Position numbers and translations under genes: made by a program. Positions 58,884 to 64,000 of a stretch of 64,000 bases of DNA are shown in pieces; position 1 is the stretch's first letter, and the number at the start of each line of letters is the position of its first letter. Origin of the DNA: Intestinibacillus sp. Marseille-P6563 (GTDB lineage Bacteria > Bacillota > Clostridia > Oscillospirales > Butyricicoccaceae); NCBI RefSeq assembly GCF_900604335.1, contig NZ_UWOD01000002.1, positions 682,001 through 746,000 on the forward strand, given 5' to 3'. Below the pieces are notes generated by a model. That model was not told where the DNA came from and did not search any database. It saw nothing but the letters and a program-made list of their open reading frames with translations.

Positions 58884-59292
58884 ATGGGAGAGATCATAGT
58901 AATACGAACTTCTGATCCTGATGAAAGTATCTACCGAGCTATTATAGACATCTTACAAGAAAGGAACATCCAAGTCCTTCATGCTGCTAACCTCGAACCC
59001 TCACACCTAATTTTGGGCGATATTGAGATATTCCCGGAGCAGCGGCGAGTTACGAAGGCCGGTGTGGAGATCTGTCTGAACTATGGAGAGTTCTCTATCC
59101 TTTACTGCATGGCCCGCTGCCCTGGGCGTGCTTTACAATGCGGCCTGGGGCGAGGACTATGAATTAGGCACCAATACCGTGGACAACACGATCTGGCGTC
59201 TGCGGAGCAAGCTGGAGCCTGACCCGAAGCACCCCACCTATATCAAGACTGTGTTTCGGGTGGGATATAAAATCGAACCAACCGAACATTAA
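58884..59292 (+). pseudogene. Winged-helix gene with 17-bp deletion (copy 3 of 3)
   Basis: Starts MGEIIVIRTSDPDESIYRAI as in copy 2, with the same GGAGGTGAG ribosome site. After ARCPGR the 17 bp that encode VFSREQ in copy 2 are absent (junction near 59130), shifting the frame to a quick stop; the end GEDYELGTNTVDNTIWRLRS to RVGYKIEPTEH survives in another frame. Confidence 0.88.
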
Positions 59293-59989
59293 AAGTATAG
59301 TGGCTGTTGATGAACCAGTGTGACTACTGTGAGCGTCATGGGAAACTTTACATTTCCTGATGAAATCAGGAAGAAACTTGTCTGATACATTGATAATGTG
59401 GCAGTTTATCTCATATCCCTGTTAAGCAGATTGAGTGAGGTGAGGCCTATGATCTATCGCAGCGCAGATGAACAGTGGTCCATAGAACAGCGGTCTTTGT
59501 CTAATGTTAGATAAAGACCGCTGTTTTATTTGGAAGCGACAAAACACGAATTTTTTCGCAGTTATAACTAAATATCAGCAAAGGCGGCAGCAAGATGCTG
59601 CTACACAAAGAAAAGAAAGGGGATGATGCCAGCCGCCTGTGTGCCGTCCGCATAATGGCGGGCAAGGAGTAGCGGTGCTATGGACGATGCCATCCACAGC
59701 ATTGGGAAGTTACTTTTTGTCCCACTCAAACGACACACGGCTTTCAATGGACAAATTTCAATAGGTGTTGGTCGGCGTTTTTGTGCGCGGGAGTTTGCCC
59801 CCAGCGGGGATAAGCCTCCGCCTGCCGGTGCTGCCTACCCTGTTGGACTTCTCAATGCACATATCCAGAAAGCGGCTGATTTTGTATTCCAGTACAAAGT
59901 CGGCCGCTTTCTTTTCAGGCTTCCTGAACAACGGAACAGGGGGCCGCCATCTCCGATTTGTTTTCGCAAAACAAATCGGAGGTAGGAAA
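59293..59989 (+). other. Leader region of the sigma-like gene
   Basis: No convincing gene. It includes a terminator-like hairpin at 59487-59525 (ACAGCGGTCTTTGTCTAA with TTAGATAAAGACCGCTGT, two-base loop, TTTTAT) and, just before the next gene, the perfect stem CCGATTTGTTTT/AAAACAAATCGG (59953-59979), whose last bases run into the ribosome site GGAGGTAGG. Hiding of the ribosome site is possible. Confidence 0.55.
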
Positions 59990-60499
59990 ATGTATGATTA
60001 TCGCAAAAGCGACTATGCGATAAACAAAAACAGCCCAAACATCGTTTATCGCTTTCATAATGAGATCTTGGAAATTACTTTGGAAGATTATCTGAAGGAG
60101 AATCCTGACAAAACAGAAAAAGACTTTGCGGAACTGAAGGCGCTGTCCGATCAAATCTACTATGAGCAGGATCGGGCTGAGAGCGCCCAGACCCGAAAAG
60201 ATGACTCCCTTACTGGCTTGGAGGAAACGCAGGTTTGCGCCACCCGCCCTTTGGACGAGGAATGGGAGGAAAAGCTGACCGAGTTTCAAAACCGTCTGTA
60301 TGCTCGGAGAGCGTTTGAAAAACTCTTTGAGGCAGATGTACTTACAGAAATTCAAAAGCGGCGGTTCTGTCTGTATGTTTTTAAGGGCTTATCCATCCGG
60401 CAGATTGGCAGGCTGGAAGGAAGGAGTCATCAGGTGGTTGCAAAATCGCTGAACCTGGCAATCCGAAAATTAAAAAAATTTTTTGCGGAACAGGGGTGA
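59990..60499 (+). CDS. Element-encoded sigma-70-like factor
   Basis: 169 residues from ATG 59990. MYDYRKSDYAINKNSPNIVY and the middle acidic part are typical of Tn916/Tn1549-type ICE sigma factors; the C-terminus has a region-4 helix-turn-helix (IQKRRFCLYVFKGLSIRQIG, RLEGRSHQVVAKSLNLAIRK). It likely switches on excision or transfer genes. Translation may be limited by the hairpin at 59953-59979. Confidence 0.82.
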   Translation: MYDYRKSDYAINKNSPNIVYRFHNEILEITLEDYLKENPDKTEKDFAELKALSDQIYYEQDRAESAQTRKDDSLTGLEETQVCATRPLDEEWEEKLTEFQNRLYARRAFEKLFEADVLTEIQKRRFCLYVFKGLSIRQIGRLEGRSHQVVAKSLNLAIRKLKKFFAEQG

Positions 60500-60559
60500 C
60501 ACCCCCCGGTTTTCAGGACGATAGGTGAAAGGCATTCTTTTTGAGAGTTCTCCTTTCGC

Positions 60560-60910
60560 CTGGACCTTGACAACCGCATACTCATTCATCAGTAACTTCC
60601 CCCTTGTCAGTGCGAGGAGCAAAAGCCGACTCAGGGGCCGCGCCATGATATACGGACAAGATGAGCAGATCCCACCTGATTATCATAATTGGTCTTGCGT
60701 ACAATCCTGTCCCGTATGAGCGAGTAACGGCAGTCTGTAAAAACCGGGCAGCACCCGGTGCGGCCATGACCGGCAAGGGGTACAATGGTACTCCTGTCCA
60801 GCCACAGCCCTGCCTGACCGCAGGATCACGCAATGGGGGCAGCTCGGAGAGATCCTCGGAGGGGTGAGATTCCCGTGGGCCGGTTCGCTGCCGGTCGCTG
60901 ATGACTTCCC
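60560..60910 (+). ncRNA. GC-rich non-coding block, possible structured RNA
   Basis: About 350 bp without a convincing gene (one 68-codon frame at 60661 has atypical, repetitive composition). Local hairpins such as CCGGG-CAGCA-CCCGG (60748-60762) are present. It separates the sigma and MazF genes and is unlike the neighbouring DNA in base composition. I cannot place it in a known RNA family. Confidence 0.35.
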
Positions 60911-60974
60911 AATATGTGCGGGGTGTCAAGGACAAATGGCACATAGCAAGAAAACAAATCGGATTTAGTATTTC

Positions 60975-61016
60975 GCCGGAAACAGGGCAGGTCTTTTGGC
61001 CTGCCCTGTTTCCGGC
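60975..61016 (+). terminator. 17-bp perfect hairpin before mazF-like gene
   Basis: GCCGGAAACAGGGCAGG (60975-60991) and CCTGCCCTGTTTCCGGC (61000-61016) with an 8-base loop. There is no T-run, so it could be a pause, processing or protein-binding site rather than a terminator. The toxin ribosome site follows 13 bp later. Confidence 0.6.
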
Positions 61017-61041
61017 TTACTTATATTCAGGAGGTCAAAAT

Positions 61042-61392
61042 ATGCGAAAGGCTATCCGGCGCGGCGATCTGTTCTATGCAGACCTGAATCCGGTGGTCGG
61101 CTCCGAACAGGGTGGCATTCGTCCTGTCCTTATTATCCAGAATGATGTGGGGAACCATTTTAGCCCTACTATTGTTGCGGCGGCCATCACCAGTAGGAAA
61201 GCCAAGAGCAGCCTGCCGACACATATTCTGCTGGAGAATGTGTCGGGACTCGCCCCTACCTCGCTATTGCTGTTGGAGCAGCTACGGACAATCGACCGAA
61301 AGCGGCTTCGTGGCTATATCGGACGAATCAGCAAGGAGAAAATGCAGGAGGTAGATACAGCGCTGGCGATCAGCATTGGCTTGAACCCATAG
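61042..61392 (+). CDS. PemK/MazF-family toxin (no cognate antitoxin seen)
   Basis: 116 residues after AGGAGG. IRRGDLFYADLNPVVGSEQG, GIRPVLIIQNDVGNHFSPT, VVAAAITS-type strand, and LLLLEQLRTIDRKRLRGYIG are the conserved MazF RNase blocks with the catalytic Arg and Thr/Ser. No MazE- or PemI-like gene precedes it. The small gene downstream might serve instead, but nothing in its sequence shows this. Confidence 0.88.
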   Translation: MRKAIRRGDLFYADLNPVVGSEQGGIRPVLIIQNDVGNHFSPTIVAAAITSRKAKSSLPTHILLENVSGLAPTSLLLLEQLRTIDRKRLRGYIGRISKEKMQEVDTALAISIGLNP

Positions 61393-61448
61393 GCATAGGA
61401 CGGGTTCCCTTCTGAATAGGATGGTAAAGGCAGAAAGGAGGGGCCTGT

Positions 61449-61712
61449 TTGAAGATACCAACTTTGTCAGAACTGGACACATTTTCTCAGGTGGACATCA
61501 AAACGGTTGATCCGGCACAGCTTGTGGATATTCGGGAGGTAGCCGTCAATACAGATTTGCCGAAAGAGGAAAGGATTCTTGACTTTATCCGGCAGGTCCA
61601 TAACCCGTATTGCTTCCGTCACGGGAAGATCGTAGTCAAAATTGGCTTTTCGGAATCGGCGGAGCATACCACTCTGGAAGAACAGTTTGAAAGCTATCTG
61701 CGTTCCCTTTAG
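61449..61712 (+). CDS. Small element protein (DUF6870-like)
   Basis: 87 residues from TTG 61449, after AAAGGAGGGG. LDTFSQVDIKTVDPAQLVDI, TDLPKEERILDFIRQVHNPY and VVKIGFSESAEHTTLEEQF match a small family that sits between MazF and the serine recombinases in Clostridia elements. Function unknown; antitoxin or excision helper are both open. Confidence 0.7.
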   Translation: MKIPTLSELDTFSQVDIKTVDPAQLVDIREVAVNTDLPKEERILDFIRQVHNPYCFRHGKIVVKIGFSESAEHTTLEEQFESYLRSL

Positions 61713-61842
61713 GGCTTCGACACGAATGGAACCGCAAAAGTACCTGGACGCCGGTTCAATCCTGCGGTATAATAGAAGCGGACTAAATTTGCACTCCAAT
61801 CGTTGTTGGGTCTAATCCAAGAATACGATTGGAGGTATTGCT

Positions 61843-63501
61843 ATGAAAAAAATCGCCGGTGAAGCTGTTTATACTGCTGACATCTATCTCCGCCTTTCCG
61901 ATGATGATGGGGATAAGATGGAGAGCAACAGCATTAAGAACCAGCGCGAGTTCATAACGGAATTTTTGAAATCAATGCCAGAAATCCGCATCCATGCCGA
62001 GAGGAAGGATGACGGGTTTAGTGGTGTTGATTTTTTTCGTCCTGGGATTCAGGAAGTATTGCAGGATGTGCGCTCCGCCGCTGTCAACTGCGTAGTTGTG
62101 AAAGACCTCTCCCGTTTGGGCAGAAACTATATTGAAACCGGGAAAGTCTTACAGGAGTTTGCCGACCACGGTGTGCGTTTTATCGCAATCAACGACGGCT
62201 ATGATACCGCCAATTTACAAGGGCAGGCCAGCACGATTCTCCTGCCAATCAAGAATCTGATGAACGATTCATATAGCCGCGATATTTCGGTGAAAATCCG
62301 AAGCCACTTGGAAGTCAAGAAACGCAAAGGTGAGTTTGTGGGCGCGTTTGCAGCCTACGGCTATTTGAAGTCCTCGGATAATAAGAATAAGCTAATTATT
62401 GACGAATATGCTGCCGCTGTTGTGCAGGATATTTTTCGGTGGAAGCTGGACGGAATGAGCCAGCAAGGGATCGCTGACCAGCTGAATACTGATGGTGTTC
62501 TCTGCCCTGCGGAATACAAACGCTCCCTGGGCATGAAATATGTGTCTGGATTTAAGCGTAACCCACAGTCGAAATGGTCGGCGGTGGCCGTAGGGCGCAT
62601 CCTGAAAAATCCCCTGTATATTGGGGTGATGGTGCAAGGTAAAACTGGACGCCCCAACTATAAAATCAAAAAGCTACTGGATAAGCCGCCGGAAGAATGG
62701 ATCAGCGTTACGGATACCCATGAGCCGATCATCAGCGAGATGGATTTCAAGACTGTCAACGGCCTGCTGCAAGCAGATACCAGAATTGCTACGCAGCAAA
62801 AAACCGTCTACCCATTTGCGGGCCTATTGTTCTGTGCAGACTGTAAGCAGAACATGGTTCGCAAAACGGTTCCCGCCAACGGGAAGAAGTATTTCTATTA
62901 TACCTGTTCCACAAACCGTGCCGACCGCAGGATGTGCAGTACCCACAGCATCAGTGAGGCACTGCTGATGGATACTGTTCGGGACAGCATCCATGCGTAT
63001 CTTGAAACGGTTTTGAGCATTGAGAAAACCTTGCAGTTTATCGCAGCCCTTCCGGCCGAGAATGTGGAGGCCCAAAAGATCGACCGCCAGCTTGATAAGC
63101 TGAAAGCAGATTATGAGCAGACTATGCGTTTCAAAATGTCGGCTTACGAGAACTTTGTGGATCACCTGTTGAGTGAGGCGGAGTTTAAGCAGTATCAGCG
63201 GGTCTACACAGAAAAATGCGAAGCGATTGCGGCTGCTATCACAAGACGCCAGCAGGAATTGGATGCCATCAACAATGCCGGGACTGCGCAAAACGAATGG
63301 ATCGCCCATTTCAAATCATTCCGCAATGTGGATGTGATGGAGCGCAAAAGTCTGGTGAAGATTATTGAACGCATTTATGTCCATGAAGGAAATCGCATTG
63401 AAGTTATCTTTAAGCATCAGAACGAATACCGGGCAGCGGTTCTTTATATCGAACAGCACATGAAGAATCGGGATGTGCCGGGTAAAAAGGAGGCGGTATG
63501 A
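61843..63501 (+). CDS. Large serine recombinase 1 of the element end
   Basis: 552 residues after GGAGG. IYLRLSDDDGDKMESNSI with nucleophile Ser19, intact VVKDLSRLGRNYIETG, Recombinase domain (GAFAAYGYLKSSD, VAVGRILKNPLYIGVMVQGK), zinc ribbon (FAGLLFCADCKQNMVRK) and C-terminal coiled coil. All catalytic residues are present. It is directly followed by a second recombinase gene. Paired or triple recombinases at one end are typical of Clostridia ICEs and may act jointly. Confidence 0.93.
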   Translation: MKKIAGEAVYTADIYLRLSDDDGDKMESNSIKNQREFITEFLKSMPEIRIHAERKDDGFSGVDFFRPGIQEVLQDVRSAAVNCVVVKDLSRLGRNYIETGKVLQEFADHGVRFIAINDGYDTANLQGQASTILLPIKNLMNDSYSRDISVKIRSHLEVKKRKGEFVGAFAAYGYLKSSDNKNKLIIDEYAAAVVQDIFRWKLDGMSQQGIADQLNTDGVLCPAEYKRSLGMKYVSGFKRNPQSKWSAVAVGRILKNPLYIGVMVQGKTGRPNYKIKKLLDKPPEEWISVTDTHEPIISEMDFKTVNGLLQADTRIATQQKTVYPFAGLLFCADCKQNMVRKTVPANGKKYFYYTCSTNRADRRMCSTHSISEALLMDTVRDSIHAYLETVLSIEKTLQFIAALPAENVEAQKIDRQLDKLKADYEQTMRFKMSAYENFVDHLLSEAEFKQYQRVYTEKCEAIAAAITRRQQELDAINNAGTAQNEWIAHFKSFRNVDVMERKSLVKIIERIYVHEGNRIEVIFKHQNEYRAAVLYIEQHMKNRDVPGKKEAV

Positions 63502-64000
63502 ATGGCAAGAGTGAGCCGGAGAAACAAAATTGCTGCGGCGCAGACCGGCCAACTGCCGTCCCCTATGGCCGCCCAAATGAAAAAATCGCTGCGGATATAC
63601 CGTGTCGCTGTCTATGTGCGGCTGTCCATTATGGACACTCGTGACCGGAAGGACAGCGAGAGCCTTCAGACGCAGATTGACTATCTGTGTGAGTATATCG
63701 CAAGGCATCCTGACCTTGAATTGTACGACTGTTACCGTGACAACGGCGAAACCGGAACCAATTTTGAACGGGCAGGATTTCAACGGATGATGGATGATGT
63801 AAAAGCTGGCCGGGTGGACTGTATCATCGTAAAAGACCTGTCACGGTTTGGCCGTGACTTCCTGGAAACCGGAAACTTTTTGGAAAAGGTCCTGCCGTTC
63901 ATGGGAGTTCGGTTTATCTCCATCAATGACAACTACGACAGCATTCGGGCAGACAGCGGGGATGCAATGAGTGTCGCTCTGAAAAATTTGATGAATGACA
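63502..64000 (+). CDS. Large serine recombinase 2 (partial, runs off window)
   Basis: 166 residues are visible. VYVRLSIMDTRDRKDSESLQ, ELYDCYRDNGETGTNFERAG, and the intact catalytic IIVKDLSRFGRDFLETGN belong to a resolvase domain; the rest lies beyond the edge. The start is ATG 63502, directly after the TGA of the first recombinase, with GGAGG eight bases upstream. ATG 63498 in another frame overlaps it. Confidence 0.9.
   Translation, partial: MARVSRRNKIAAAQTGQLPSPMAAQMKKSLRIYRVAVYVRLSIMDTRDRKDSESLQTQIDYLCEYIARHPDLELYDCYRDNGETGTNFERAGFQRMMDDVKAGRVDCIIVKDLSRFGRDFLETGNFLEKVLPFMGVRFISINDNYDSIRADSGDAMSVALKNLMND

Noticed and set aside
60661..60867. 68-codon ORF in the block between sigma and mazF-like genes
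   Set aside because: No ribosome site, odd composition and no recognisable fold; treated as non-coding.

Overview
The window looks like the chromosome of a GC-rich, spore-forming gut Clostridium relative (Oscillospiraceae/Ruminococcaceae type). The signs are SpoVT- and YlmC-type sporulation genes, orphan formate-tetrahydrofolate ligase, LTA-synthase-like and RodA-type envelope genes, copper-amine-oxidase-N surface proteins and rpsB-tsf. From about 25.1 kb a large, decayed conjugative/mobilizable element begins and runs off the right edge.

1-25.1 kb, chromosome. An inositol-type catabolic locus (partial sugar isomerase, iolI, iolG, GPH symporter, divergent LacI regulator) shares a CG-centred operator, core GTTCACGAGAAC, at two promoters. 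Next come a secreted CAO-N/NPCBM-like protein, fhs, a surface amidase split by an in-frame TAA, a RodA/FtsW protein, rfbA, an LtaS-like sulfatase with YjbQ, a 5'-truncated spoVT, an Na/Pi cotransporter with PhoU-like domain, a small ORF coupled to a chromosomal serine recombinase, a polysaccharide deacetylase, a YlmC-type PRC-barrel protein, rpsB-tsf, a secreted protein of unknown function and a Cof-type HAD phosphatase.

25.1-46.8 kb, mosaic mobile DNA. A Tn1549-like transfer module (Rep/DUF6017, PcfB, VirD4) is cut off in VirD4. The C-terminal part of its usual giant helicase reappears at 40-43.5 kb. Two copies of an IS110 element, 1549 bp each, in the same orientation and without a difference in encoded protein, bracket the material between. 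That material holds Tn4451-type genes (tnpV, tnpW, a large serine recombinase with a Gln at a catalytic Arg position), a complete CptIN-type III toxin-antitoxin system with two covarying RNA repeats and a consensus promoter, a replication module (CHC2 primase, D5-type helicase), three copies of a hairpin-rich repeat of about 110 bp (two inside genes), an inverted-repeat array resembling oriT, a nonsense-mutated MobL relaxase, and fragments of integrase and recombinase genes. VirB4, VirB6 and intact coupling protein are absent, so self-transfer is unlikely from what is visible.

46.9-59.3 kb, AT-richer cargo. Two membrane-stress or antimicrobial-peptide loci lie between three copies of one winged-helix gene (one intact, two broken). 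The first is vanR-vanZ-vanS plus an ABC exporter with a shared CTTAGGA-N4-CTTA box, followed by PadR-YjdF. The second is sdpR-sdpI-DUF1648, then ABC-permease-YhfC-lipoprotein, with three copies of a 22-bp operator.

59.3-64 kb, element end. A sigma-like factor behind a hairpin leader, a structured-looking non-coding block, an orphan MazF/PemK toxin, a small DUF6870-like protein and two tandem large serine recombinases, the second cut by the window edge.
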